A stretch of DNA of 64,000 nucleotides from Ensifer adhaerens (lineage in GTDB: Bacteria; Pseudomonadota; Alphaproteobacteria; Rhizobiales; Rhizobiaceae), in NCBI RefSeq assembly GCF_002007205.1, contig NZ_LAZS01000005.1, positions 1,178,001 through 1,242,000 on the forward strand. Direction: 5' to 3'. Within the stretch, counting starts at the first letter, position 1; the number at the start of each line of letters is the position of its first letter. Made by a program: the position numbers and the translations under genes. The notes beneath the pieces are model-generated. The model saw only the letters and a list, made by a program, of their open reading frames with translations. It searched no databases and was not told the origin of the DNA. Below, piece after piece: positions 56,003 through 64,000 of this stretch.

Positions 56003-57062
56003 TCGCGCCGCCCTTCTTCTTTTTCTGTCTTTCCTCTGCCCGCATGGCCATTTCCGCAACGTCGCGCAGGAAATCACGCATCGGGCGCGCAGGAATACCG
56101 CCATAACGTTCGCCGGCGGGAACATCGGCCGCCACGCCGCTCATGGCGGCGATCTGGACGCCGTCGCCGACGGTAATGTGGCCATTGACGCCGCTGCCGC
56201 CGCCGATCATGACGCCATCGCCGATCTTCGTGCTACCGGCGATGCCGACCCCGCTGACGATGCCGCAATAGCGACCGATGCGCACGTTGTGACCGACTTG
56301 AACGAGATTGTCGATCTTGGTGCCCTCACCGATCACCGTGTCATCCATCGTGCCACGGTCAATCGTCGTATTCGCGCCGATCTCGACGTGATCCTGGATG
56401 ATCACGCGCCCGACCTGGACGATCTTGATCATCCCGCCCTTCGGACCCGGTGCATAGCCAAAGCCGTCCTGTCCGATCCGAGCACCGGGGTGAATGATGA
56501 CGCTGTTGCCGACGAGCGCACAGAGCACGCTCGCGCCTGCGGCAATCGTGCAGTCACGACCGATGCGCACGCCCGGACCGATGATAGCGCCCGCCGCGAT
56601 CCGCGTGCCGCGGCCGATCTCTGCGCCGGCGCCAACGACAGCCATCGGCTCGACCTCGACATCGTCTTCAAGCCGCGCCGTCGGGTCCACGAAAGCGCCG
56701 GGCGCGATGCCGCGCAGGCTCGTATTGCGTGCCGGACGCATCGCAATCTCGTGCAACAGCGTGCCGGCAAGCGCAAAGGCCGTATGCGGGCGGGCCGTCA
56801 GAAGGACGGGTATATGGGAAGGAACGAGCGACGCAATCGCCTTGTCGCAGATGATCGCCGACGCCTCGCACGTTTCGAGTTCGGCGCGGCTCTTGCGAGA
56901 CAACATGTAGCAGACGTCACCGGGCTTTGCCCGATAGACCGGCGCTACGGAACGAACGGCGCGGTCTGCGACCGCGACATCCACCAACTCCGCCCCAATT
57001 TGATCCGCCAGGTCACCCAGGCGGATCCCATCATGGGGCGGAAAAAACCAGTTCTGTTCCAT
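55995..57062 (-). CDS. lpxD: UDP-3-O-(3-hydroxymyristoyl)glucosamine N-acyltransferase
   Basis: Third step of lipid A synthesis. 355 residues: an N-terminal uridine-binding domain ([20 protein letters not shown]), the left-handed beta helix of hexapeptide repeats, and a C-terminal helix. The catalytic His is in [20 protein letters not shown] near residue 255. ATG 57062 has GGAG 5 bases upstream; the GTG at 57068 is an alternative. bamA lies 47 bases upstream; no skp gene lies between. Confidence 0.95.
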   Translation of the reverse strand: MEQNWFFPPHDGIRLGDLADQIGAELVDVAVADRAVRSVAPVYRAKPGDVCYMLSRKSRAELETCEASAIICDKAIASLVPSHIPVLLTARPHTAFALAGTLLHEIAMRPARNTSLRGIAPGAFVDPTARLEDDVEVEPMAVVGAGAEIGRGTRIAAGAIIGPGVRIGRDCTIAAGASVLCALVGNSVIIHPGARIGQDGFGYAPGPKGGMIKIVQVGRVIIQDHVEIGANTTIDRGTMDDTVIGEGTKIDNLVQVGHNVRIGRYCGIVSGVGIAGSTKIGDGVMIGGGSGVNGHITVGDGVQIAAMSGVAADVPAGERYGGIPARPMRDFLRDVAEMAMRAEERQKKKKGGANE

Positions 57063-57108
57063 GGACACTCCAGAACGATCTTCTCTGGCAGTTCTGGACT
57101 GCTTCTTA

Positions 57109-59442
57109 TCAGAACGACGAGGAAATACCGAACTTCAGGTTCTGTACCCGGTCGAAATCTTCCTTGGCAATCGGCCATGCATAGTCGACACGCAGCGGAC
57201 CGAAGGGCGATGCCCAGATCAGACCGACGCCAACCGACGCACGCAGCGACGAATTGTTGCCTTGCACGGTTTCGCCCGGAGCCATCTTGACCTGGTTGCT
57301 ATAGAGCGTGCCGGCATCAGCGAAGACCGCGCCGCGGAAGCCGCTGTCACGCGGAATACCCGGGAGCGGGAACGTCGCTTCGGCCGAAGCCGTGAAGTAG
57401 GTCGTACCGCCGAGCGAGTCGCCTGTCGCCTTGTCGCGCGGGCCGATACCATTGCGCTCGAAGCCGCGGATGTCGCTGGTGCCAAGCTGGAACTGGTCGA
57501 AGACCTGCAGGTCGCTGCCGGTTTCGAAGATATGGCCGGCGCTACCGCCGAGCGAAGCGATGATGTCGGCTTCGTCGTTGACCGTGTAGTACCACTTGGC
57601 CTTGCCGGTCATCTTGTAGAAGTCGGAATCACCGCCGAGGCCGGCGAATTCATGCGTGAAGGTCGCGAGAATACCGTCGTGCGGCAGCTGCGCATCGTCG
57701 AGCGTGTTGTAGGTGATCGACTGCGACACCGACGAACGAACCCAGTTTCCGCCTTCAACCGCACGAACGTAAGGCGAAGAAAGCTTCGCGACGTTGCCGC
57801 TATAGTCGAACTGCGTGAAGTTGTAACGCAGCGTCGTCGACAGGTTCTCGGTGATCGGCGCCGTTACGCGCAGGCTGAAGCCCTGGTCTTCGTAGCTGTA
57901 GTTGTCGTCATCGAAGTCGTTTTCGTTCTTGAAGACGTCGAAACCCGCGGCCAGACGATAGCCGAGGAAGTACGGCTCCGTGAACGAAACGTTGTAGGTA
58001 CGGCTTTCGTCACCACGACCGGCGGCGACGCGAATGTACTGACCGCGACCCAGGAAGTTCTTTTCTTCGATCGAAGCTTCGACGAGGAAACCACCACCGC
58101 TACCGGCGGAGTAACCCGCGCCGATACCGAACGAACCGGTCGACTGATCCTGAACGTCGACGATCACGACGACGCGGTCAGCAGCACTGCCCGGCGCGGT
58201 CGAGATGTTGACGCTCGAGAAATAACCGAGCGCTTCCAGACGGCGCTTGGCGCGCGCGACCATTTCCTGGTTGAAGGCGTCACCTTCGCCCATGTCGAAC
58301 TCGCGACGGATGACATAGTCGCGCGTGCGGGTGTTGCCGCGGATCTCGATGCGCTCGACGTAAGCACGCTCGCCCTGATCGACCAGGTAGTCGACGGCGA
58401 TCGTGTGATTGGCGAGGTCGCGGTTGCCGCGCGGCGTAACGCGCGCAAAAGGATAGCCCTCCGAAGCGACGCGCTTCGAAATCTCGCTCATCGTCGCCTG
58501 AACGTCCTTGGCCTTGTAGACCGAGCCCTCACGGCTCAGAACGAGACCCTTCAACTCTTCGGCGTTGACGCCTTCGACCGTCGATTCGACGTTGACGGCG
58601 CCGAAATCATAGCGCGGACCTTCTTCGACGGTGATCGTCACCGTGTACTCGTTGGTCGCTTCGTTGAGCGCGGCATCCGAGGAAACGACCTGGAAGTCGG
58701 CAAAACCGCGGTTGTAGTAGAACTGGCGCAGCAGTTCTTCGTCGGCGCGCAGCTTGTCCGGATTGTAGACGTCCTTGCGGGTGATGAAGGAGAAAATGCC
58801 CGATTCCTTCGTCGCGATAACGGACTGCAGGCGACCGTCGCTGTAGGCCTCGTTGCCGACGAAATTGATCTGGGAAATCTTGGTGCGCTCGCCTTCGTTG
58901 ATGACGAATGCAAGGTTGACCCGCCCTTCGGCGACCGGAACGACCTGCGTCGTCACCGTGACGTCGCCGCGACCGATCGCGGAATAGGCGTCCTTGATGT
59001 TCTGGATGTCCGTCTCGACCGTCGCTTCGCTGTAAGGACCAAGCGGTTGCGTGCGCACGATGCCCTGGAGCTTGTCGTCCTTGATCTTGCGGTTGCCGTT
59101 GAAGACGACCTGATTGACCAGCTGATTCTCGCTCACGCTGACGACCAGCGTTCCGCCGGAAACGTTGATGCTGACGTCGGAGAAATAGCCGGTCGCATAC
59201 AGGCGCTTCACGGAAGCGTCGATGTCGGTGTTGCTGAAGCTCTTGCCGGGAACGATCGTGATGTTGGCGCGAACCGTCTCAGCGCTGACGCGCGTGGCGC
59301 CGCGAACTTCGACACGATTGATGACCGCAGCTTCTGCAACGGACGTGCCTGCGAGCAACCCAACACCAGCGCCGGAAACAACAATGCTTGTTGACAGCGC
59401 AGCCGCCGACACCGCGTTCAAAAACCTTGAACCAGCTTTCAT
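57109..59442 (-). CDS. bamA: Outer membrane protein assembly factor BamA
   Basis: Omp85 insertase of the outer membrane, 777 residues. A signal peptide ([20 protein letters not shown]... to AEA) precedes five POTRA domains (for example [60 protein letters not shown]) and a C-terminal 16-strand barrel from about residue 420. The L6 signature [15 protein letters not shown] is present and the protein ends with Phe (FGISSSF). The start is ATG 59442; a TTG two codons upstream has a better-spaced AAGG and may be the true start. Confidence 0.96.
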   Translation of the reverse strand: MKAGSRFLNAVSAAALSTSIVVSGAGVGLLAGTSVAEAAVINRVEVRGATRVSAETVRANITIVPGKSFSNTDIDASVKRLYATGYFSDVSINVSGGTLVVSVSENQLVNQVVFNGNRKIKDDKLQGIVRTQPLGPYSEATVETDIQNIKDAYSAIGRGDVTVTTQVVPVAEGRVNLAFVINEGERTKISQINFVGNEAYSDGRLQSVIATKESGIFSFITRKDVYNPDKLRADEELLRQFYYNRGFADFQVVSSDAALNEATNEYTVTITVEEGPRYDFGAVNVESTVEGVNAEELKGLVLSREGSVYKAKDVQATMSEISKRVASEGYPFARVTPRGNRDLANHTIAVDYLVDQGERAYVERIEIRGNTRTRDYVIRREFDMGEGDAFNQEMVARAKRRLEALGYFSSVNISTAPGSAADRVVVIVDVQDQSTGSFGIGAGYSAGSGGGFLVEASIEEKNFLGRGQYIRVAAGRGDESRTYNVSFTEPYFLGYRLAAGFDVFKNENDFDDDNYSYEDQGFSLRVTAPITENLSTTLRYNFTQFDYSGNVAKLSSPYVRAVEGGNWVRSSVSQSITYNTLDDAQLPHDGILATFTHEFAGLGGDSDFYKMTGKAKWYYTVNDEADIIASLGGSAGHIFETGSDLQVFDQFQLGTSDIRGFERNGIGPRDKATGDSLGGTTYFTASAEATFPLPGIPRDSGFRGAVFADAGTLYSNQVKMAPGETVQGNNSSLRASVGVGLIWASPFGPLRVDYAWPIAKEDFDRVQNLKFGISSSF

Positions 59443-59692
59443 GTTCAAATCTTACCTTTTCCAAACGTCGCGCGGCAATTTCGTGCCGACTCCGGTCACG
59501 GTTGCCGTTTTAACCGCTTTTCCCATACAAGCAAGCCAGCTCGTTAATTTCTGTTTACTTCAATTCGAACCGTGGCTTAACGGCCACTACAGCCTCGATT
59601 TATCGTAAACAAAACCTTTCGTCGCAAGCCGTTGAAAACCAATCGTTCACAGTATCCGTCGAAATCCCCCTCGCCGTTTCCCCGGCCGAACG

Positions 59693-60826
59693 CTAGCCGA
59701 AGAACATCGATATGTCGTTCCAGGTGGCAAAAACCATGAGCATCAGCACCATGGCAAAGCCGATCCGGTAGGCGACATCCTGCGCGGCCGGGCCCACCGG
59801 CCTCCCGCGCAAGGCCTCAACCGCATAGAACATCAAGTGGCCGCCATCAAGCACCGGAACGGGCATGAGGTTAAGCAATCCTATGGAAACAGACAGGATC
59901 GCAGCAATATTCAGCAAAAACGGAATTCCAAGCGTCGCCATCTGCCCCGAAACCTTGGCGACGCGGATCGGCCCGCCGATCTGGTCCGCCTTCATCCGCC
60001 CGGTCACGACATTGTAGAGATAGTCGAACGTGCCGGTGACGACGTGCCAGCTTTGCAGGACGCCCTGCCCGACGGCCTCGATCGGGCCATAGTTGACGGT
60101 GCGGAAGTTGCCGGCCTCCTGATCGGTCAGGATACCGATGACGCCGATTTCCATCTTGTTGCCGAACTGGTCCGTGAGTTCGGTGCGCTGCGGCACCATG
60201 GACAGATCGAGCATCGCGCCGTTGCGCTCGATTCGGATCGAAATCGGCATCTCCGGACGAACGCTGACATAGCGGCGAACGTCGTCGAAGGTGACGACCG
60301 GCGTATTGTCGATCGAGATCAGGCGATCCCCCGGAACGACACCAGCCTGTGCGGCGGCACTGTTCTCGTTCACCCGCGCAACGACGGGGTCAGCAACCTG
60401 ACGCCCGTAGACGGAGAACAGAACGGCAAAGATGGCGATGGCGAGGATGAAGTTCGCGATCGGCCCGGCCGCCACGGTTGCCGCCCGCTTCCACAGCTTG
60501 GCGCCGAGGAAGGTCCGGCTGCGTTCTTCCGGCGCCAGCGCCTCCAGCCGCGTGTAGTCCGGAGTGCTCGCCGCATCCTCGTCGCCGTAGAACTTGACGT
60601 AGCCGCCAAGAGGGATTGCCGCCAGCTTCCACCGGGTTCCATGCCGATCGGTCCAGCCGACAAGCTCGGGGCCAAAGCCGATCGAAAACGCGAGGATGCG
60701 AATGCCCGACCAGCGGCCGACGAGATAGTGGCCCATCTCGTGCACGAAGACCAGCAACGTCAGCACCAGAAGGAATGGGATAACGTAGCCGGTCAGAATC
60801 TGAAGGGCATCAAGCAGATATGTCAT
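59693..60826 (-). CDS. rseP: RIP metalloprotease RseP (M50 family)
   Basis: Inner-membrane site-2 protease of 377 residues that cleaves anti-sigma factors and remnant signal peptides. Zinc motif LVFVHEMGHYLVGRWSGIRI near residue 30, one PDZ domain (AGVVPGDRLISIDNTPVVTF near residue 155), and the second metal site LNLMPVPVLDGGHLMFYAVE near residue 320. Only one PDZ is evident, as is usual in Alphaproteobacteria; E. coli RseP has two. About 30 bases after cdsA and 250 bases before bamA, the latter gap holding no gene. Confidence 0.95.
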   Translation of the reverse strand: MTYLLDALQILTGYVIPFLLVLTLLVFVHEMGHYLVGRWSGIRILAFSIGFGPELVGWTDRHGTRWKLAAIPLGGYVKFYGDEDAASTPDYTRLEALAPEERSRTFLGAKLWKRAATVAAGPIANFILAIAIFAVLFSVYGRQVADPVVARVNENSAAAQAGVVPGDRLISIDNTPVVTFDDVRRYVSVRPEMPISIRIERNGAMLDLSMVPQRTELTDQFGNKMEIGVIGILTDQEAGNFRTVNYGPIEAVGQGVLQSWHVVTGTFDYLYNVVTGRMKADQIGGPIRVAKVSGQMATLGIPFLLNIAAILSVSIGLLNLMPVPVLDGGHLMFYAVEALRGRPVGPAAQDVAYRIGFAMVLMLMVFATWNDISMFFG

Positions 60827-60856
60827 GAACGTTCCTCAAGCACCCGCGGGCCTGGG

Positions 60857-61690
60857 TTAAAGGCTATACAGGACTGATCCGAAAGCGATCTGGCGCCCAT
60901 CGCTGACGAAATACTGAACCATGACCAGAATCAATGCCGCGACGCACGCGAATATCAACCCGTCGACCCGATCCATAACGCCGCCATGCCCTGGAATGAG
61001 GCGGCTGGAATCCTTCACCCCAAAACGGCGCTTGATGAAGGATTCGAACAAGTCTCCCACCTGGCTGGCGACGGAAAGCACCAGCGCGATAATCGGAATC
61101 CGGAGATCTTGCAGTGAAAAATAAGCCATAAAGACGGCAACGCCGGCAACGATGCCGCAAATTGTGCCACCGATGGCACCCGACCATGTCTTGCCGGGCG
61201 ATATGCGCGGCGCGAGCTTGGGGCCACCGATCGCACGACCGGTAAAATAGGCAAAAATGTCGGTCGACCAGACGACGGCGAAGACGAACAGCGTCGCCAT
61301 CAGGCCAAGGTCGTCGGCGCCACGCAGCGCTGCCAGCGAGATGCCGGTCAGTCCGGCATAGGCGACACCGCCCGGCAGCCACCAGCTGGTTTTCTGCAGC
61401 AATACCCAAAGTACGGTGAGGACGACGAACACGGCCAGCACCGGCAGGCTGTAGCCGATATAGCCGGTCACGATCAGTCCGGCGATCACGGCAATGGCCA
61501 GCCAGCCGACGGCATTGCCCTGGAAGTCCCGTTCGTGGAGACCCGTAATCGTCGACCACTCGTAATAGACGAGCAGCGCGATCAGCGCCGACAGGACCTG
61601 AAACGCCAAACCGCCGAACCAGGTCGCCGCCAGTGCCACCGCTGCGAGGACCACTCCCGAAGCGATGCGAAGCTTGAGTTCAGTCTGCAT
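60857..61690 (-). CDS. cdsA: Phosphatidate cytidylyltransferase
   Basis: Makes CDP-diacylglycerol, the branch point of phospholipid synthesis. 277 residues, about eight membrane helices. The family signature KDSSRLIPGHGGVMDRVD is near residue 225, and PGKTWSGAIGGTICGIVAGV precedes it. The start ATG shares a base with the uppS stop (TGATG), so it is coupled to uppS. Confidence 0.95.
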   Translation of the reverse strand: MQTELKLRIASGVVLAAVALAATWFGGLAFQVLSALIALLVYYEWSTITGLHERDFQGNAVGWLAIAVIAGLIVTGYIGYSLPVLAVFVVLTVLWVLLQKTSWWLPGGVAYAGLTGISLAALRGADDLGLMATLFVFAVVWSTDIFAYFTGRAIGGPKLAPRISPGKTWSGAIGGTICGIVAGVAVFMAYFSLQDLRIPIIALVLSVASQVGDLFESFIKRRFGVKDSSRLIPGHGGVMDRVDGLIFACVAALILVMVQYFVSDGRQIAFGSVLYSL

Positions 61691-62433
61691 CAGGAACCAA
61701 CCGCCAGCGTGGGCTCAGTGACGCCGCCGAAGCGGCGTTCCCGGCAGGCGTACTTCTCAAGCGCCGCGAGGAAGGTCTCGCGGGTAAAGTCCGGCCACAG
61801 CTCCGGTACGAAGATCAACTCCGAATAGGCGCCCTGCCACAGAAGAAAATTGGAGAGACGCTCTTCGCCGCTGGTGCGGATGATCAGGTCCGGATCGGGA
61901 ATGCCTGACGTGTCCAGCGTTGCGGCGATACGCTCAGGAGTGATGTCCTCCGGCCGCAACCTCCCTTCGGCGACGTCCGCCGCCAGGCGCCGCATGGCCC
62001 GTGTCATCTCGTCCCGCGCGCCATAATTGAAGGCGATGACGAGGGTGATCCCGGTATTTGCCCGCGTCGTCTCCTCGGCCTCCACCAGCAGCGGTAGAAT
62101 GTCGCCTCTGAGATTGGAGCGGTCGCCGATCACGCGGATGCGGACATTCTCGCGGTGCAGATCGGCAAGATCCCGGCGGATGAAGGTCTTGAGCAGCCCC
62201 ATGAGATCGCTGACTTCCGCCGCCGGCCTGCTCCAGTTTTCCGAGGAAAAGGCAAAAAGCGTGAGATAGCGGATGCCCAGCTCGCCCGCCGTCTTCACGG
62301 CGGCGCGAACGGTCTCGACGCCCTTGCGATGCCCCATGGTGCGCGGCAACCCACGCGCGTTTGCCCAACGTCCGTTGCCATCCATGATGATGGCAACATG
62401 CTGTGGAACGGTCGTGGCTGTGAGGTTTTGCAT
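61690..62433 (-). CDS. uppS: Isoprenyl transferase (undecaprenyl diphosphate synthase)
   Basis: Cis-prenyltransferase making the C55 lipid carrier of peptidoglycan and polysaccharide precursors. 247 residues: [20 protein letters not shown] at the N-terminus with the catalytic Asp, [14 protein letters not shown], and [20 protein letters not shown] at the C-terminus with the diphosphate-binding Arg residues. It starts 37 bases after frr and overlaps cdsA by one base. Confidence 0.96.
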   Translation of the reverse strand: MQNLTATTVPQHVAIIMDGNGRWANARGLPRTMGHRKGVETVRAAVKTAGELGIRYLTLFAFSSENWSRPAAEVSDLMGLLKTFIRRDLADLHRENVRIRVIGDRSNLRGDILPLLVEAEETTRANTGITLVIAFNYGARDEMTRAMRRLAADVAEGRLRPEDITPERIAATLDTSGIPDPDLIIRTSGEERLSNFLLWQGAYSELIFVPELWPDFTRETFLAALEKYACRERRFGGVTEPTLAVGS

Positions 62434-62470
62434 AAGGCGTCCGCGAAAGGAGACTCAGATCACGAGCAGA

Positions 62471-63031
62471 TCAGACCTGCATGATTTCCTTTTCCTTCTC
62501 GACGAGCAAGCGGTCGATATCGGAAATCGTTTCGTCGGTCATCTTTTGCACGCGCTCGGACTGAGAACGGCTGATATCCTGGCCGATGTCGCCGTCCTTT
62601 TCGGCTTTTTTCAGGTCGTCCATGCCATCGCGGCGAACGTGACGCACGGCGACCTTCGCCTTTTCCGCATAATCATGTGCCACCTTGACGAGCGACTTGC
62701 GGCGCTCTTCGTTGAGCTCGGGCAGCGGAATGCGCAGGTTCTGGCCGTCGATGATCGGATTGAGGCCGAGATTCGATTCGCGAATGCCGCGATCGACGGC
62801 GCCGACCATCTGCTTGTCCCAGACAGAGACGGACAGCATGCGCGGCTCGGGAACCGTGATGTTCGCCACCTGGTTGAGCGGCACGCGCGAGCCGTAGGCT
62901 TCGACGGTCACCGGATCCAGAACGTTCGCCGATGCGCGGCCGGTACGGAGCGACGCGATATCGCTCTTGAATGCGGAAATGGCGCCATCCATGCGACGCT
63001 TCAGTTCCTTGAGGTCAACACCTTCACTCAT
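62471..63031 (-). CDS. frr: Ribosome recycling factor
   Basis: 186-residue two-domain protein that with EF-G splits post-termination ribosomes. Family start [20 protein letters not shown] and [37 protein letters not shown]-like block is present as [20 protein letters not shown] near residue 110. Good spacing after pyrH (54 bases) on the same strand, the usual pyrH-frr order. Confidence 0.97.
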   Translation of the reverse strand: MSEGVDLKELKRRMDGAISAFKSDIASLRTGRASANVLDPVTVEAYGSRVPLNQVANITVPEPRMLSVSVWDKQMVGAVDRGIRESNLGLNPIIDGQNLRIPLPELNEERRKSLVKVAHDYAEKAKVAVRHVRRDGMDDLKKAEKDGDIGQDISRSQSERVQKMTDETISDIDRLLVEKEKEIMQV

Positions 63032-63085
63032 GGTCGAAACTCCCGTTCTATCATACGCCGGCCCAAGGGGCCGTTCTGCAGCGTC

Positions 63086-63808
63086 TTAGTTGTCTGTAAC
63101 GATGGTCGCGCAACCGCCGCCGGTCAATATTTCCGCAAAGCCACCCTTCTCATGAATGGAGAAGACAACGATCGGAATGGCATTTTCGCGCGCAAGCGCG
63201 ACGGCGGCAACATCCATGACGGCAAGGCCCTTCTCGAGGACTTCGCTGTGCGTCAGGCGGTCGAAGCGGGTCGCAGTCGGATCCTTCTTCGGGTCGGCGG
63301 AATAGATGCCGTCGACCTGGGTGCCCTTGAAGATCGCCTGCGCGCCCATTTCGGCGGCGCGAAGAGCCGCGGCCGAATCGGTCGTGAAGAAGGGATTGCC
63401 GGTGCCGCCGGCGAAGATCACGACGCGGCCGAGGGAAAGGTGATAGAGCGTGGCGCGCTGCGAGAAGCTTTCGCAGATCTCGGGCATCGCGATTGCCGAA
63501 AGCACCACTGTGTCGATATCGAGCTTGCGCAGCGAGGTTGCAAGCGCCAGCGCGTTGATGACGGTCGCCAGCATGCCCATGTGGTCGCCGGTCACCCGAT
63601 CGCCGCCCTTGGAGGCAACGGCGACGCCGCGGAAGATGTTGCCGCCGCCGACAACCACGCCCACTTCGACGCCCATGGCGCGCGCTTCGGCGATATCTGC
63701 GGCGATGCGGTCAGCGACCGCAACGTCGATGCCGAAGCCCTGGCTGCCCATCAGGGCTTCACCGGAGGCTTTGAGTAGAACGCGTTTGTAGAGTGGCTCG
63801 GCCGGCAT
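63086..63808 (-). CDS. pyrH: Uridylate kinase
   Basis: UMP kinase of the amino-acid kinase family, 240 residues, making UDP. Motifs: RVLLKASGEALMG near the N-terminus, VGVVVGGGNIFRGVAV near residue 55, and VIFAGGTGNPFFTTDSAAAL near residue 135. Two ATGs lie in tandem (63811 and 63808) after AGGAG; the second has the better 5-base spacing and gives the 240-residue family length. First gene of the envelope cluster within the window. Confidence 0.96.
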   Translation of the reverse strand: MPAEPLYKRVLLKASGEALMGSQGFGIDVAVADRIAADIAEARAMGVEVGVVVGGGNIFRGVAVASKGGDRVTGDHMGMLATVINALALATSLRKLDIDTVVLSAIAMPEICESFSQRATLYHLSLGRVVIFAGGTGNPFFTTDSAAALRAAEMGAQAIFKGTQVDGIYSADPKKDPTATRFDRLTHSEVLEKGLAVMDVAAVALARENAIPIVVFSIHEKGGFAEILTGGGCATIVTDN

Positions 63809-63946
63809 CATCGCTCCTGAACAGATCGGCGCGCGTGCGCACAACGGCGGCGCACAGCGCATAAGGACACATTGCGCTCCATGGTTTCAACCGCAGCGGC
63901 GTATTTTCCGGCGGGTCCAGCGCATTGACGAAGCCGGATACACGAA

Positions 63947-63973
63947 GGGCACCGCGTTGTCACGCGATGCCCC
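63947..63973 (-). terminator. Hairpin upstream of pyrH, possible tail of the preceding operon
   Basis: GGGCA-CCGCG-TTGTCA-CGCG-A-TGCCC, an imperfect stem. In rhizobia tsf usually precedes pyrH, so this could be its terminator, but the T run is poor and the gene is outside the window. Confidence 0.35.
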
Positions 63974-64000
63974 AAGGTTTTCCCAATATGGGTGAAGAAA

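Noticed and set aside
57061-59394. 777-codon plus-strand ORF opposite bamA
   Set aside because: It is an antisense shadow of a GC-rich gene: no ribosome binding site, no family motif, and the minus strand encodes a complete BamA. The same holds for long antisense ORFs opposite tig (3311-5233), trmFO (8957-10540), valS (41230-42993), secDF (13264-14712) and the SPOR gene (28005-29624).
63947-63973. Riboswitch upstream of pyrH
   Set aside because: Only a single imperfect stem is visible; a leftover operon terminator is the simpler reading and the sequence ends too soon to judge.

Overview
The window is a chromosomal segment of an alphaproteobacterium of the Rhizobiales, most likely Sinorhizobium/Ensifer. 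The case rests on an ExoR protein whose sequence and 268-residue length match the Sinorhizobium exopolysaccharide regulator, on the gene order cls-xthA-exoR-fadL-valS-popZ-tolC-pcm-exbDB-comEC-gltA-lpxB...pyrH, on a fused secDF, and on rhizobial markers (PopZ, DUF1127 proteins, LpxI). Base composition and codon use look uniform, and I saw no insertion sequence, prophage, integrase or CRISPR array. This is core genome, with one small-RNA-rich intergenic locus that stands out. The species cannot be fixed from the sequence alone. || Layout. 1-5.5 kb: the 5' part of a CorA metal channel gene running off the left edge, soluble transhydrogenase sthA, an EEP-fold phosphoesterase, trigger factor and a tRNA-Leu(UAG). 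5.6-7.4 kb: a two-gene membrane operon (GDYXXLXY protein + DUF2157). 7.4-9.06 kb: two tandem three-hairpin small RNAs whose loops carry CCUCCUCC-type anti-Shine-Dalgarno motifs, followed by two 47-residue DUF1127 genes, with TGCA-rich elements about 120-140 bp before each of the four units. 9.1-10.5 kb: trmFO. 10.6-15.4 kb (minus strand): yajC-secDF followed by bacterial homologues of two mitochondrial complex I assembly factors (Mth938/NDUFAF3-like and squalene-synthase-like NDUFAF6) and a small anchored protein. || 15.7-34 kb: a DUF815 ATPase on plus, then a long minus-strand run: dgt, argS, a large SPOR-domain protein, nagZ, scpA-scpB, an orphan ABC ATPase, tatABC, serS, surE-pcm, an unknown gene and an NlpD-like LytM lipoprotein. 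These serve translation, chromosome segregation, Tat export and cell-wall division/recycling. 34-52 kb: erpA, cls, xthA, exoR, a FadL-family porin, valS, popZ, tolC, a second pcm-like gene, exbD-exbB, comEC and citrate synthase gltA. 52.6-64 kb: the envelope cluster pyrH-frr-uppS-cdsA-rseP-bamA-lpxD-fabZ-lpxA-lpxI-lpxB, all minus. It joins lipid carrier, phospholipid and lipid A synthesis to outer-membrane protein insertion; lpxI sits between lpxA and lpxB and there is no skp. || Start codons were re-chosen from ribosome binding sites and family lengths. Several genes overlap by 1-8 bp (surE/pcm, tatB/tatC, scpA/scpB, fabZ/lpxD, lpxI/lpxB, uppS/cdsA, DUF2157/GDYXXLXY), which points to translational coupling. 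The most interesting material is the tandem small RNA / DUF1127 locus with its shared upstream elements, followed by the complex I assembly-factor homologues embedded in the Sec operon.
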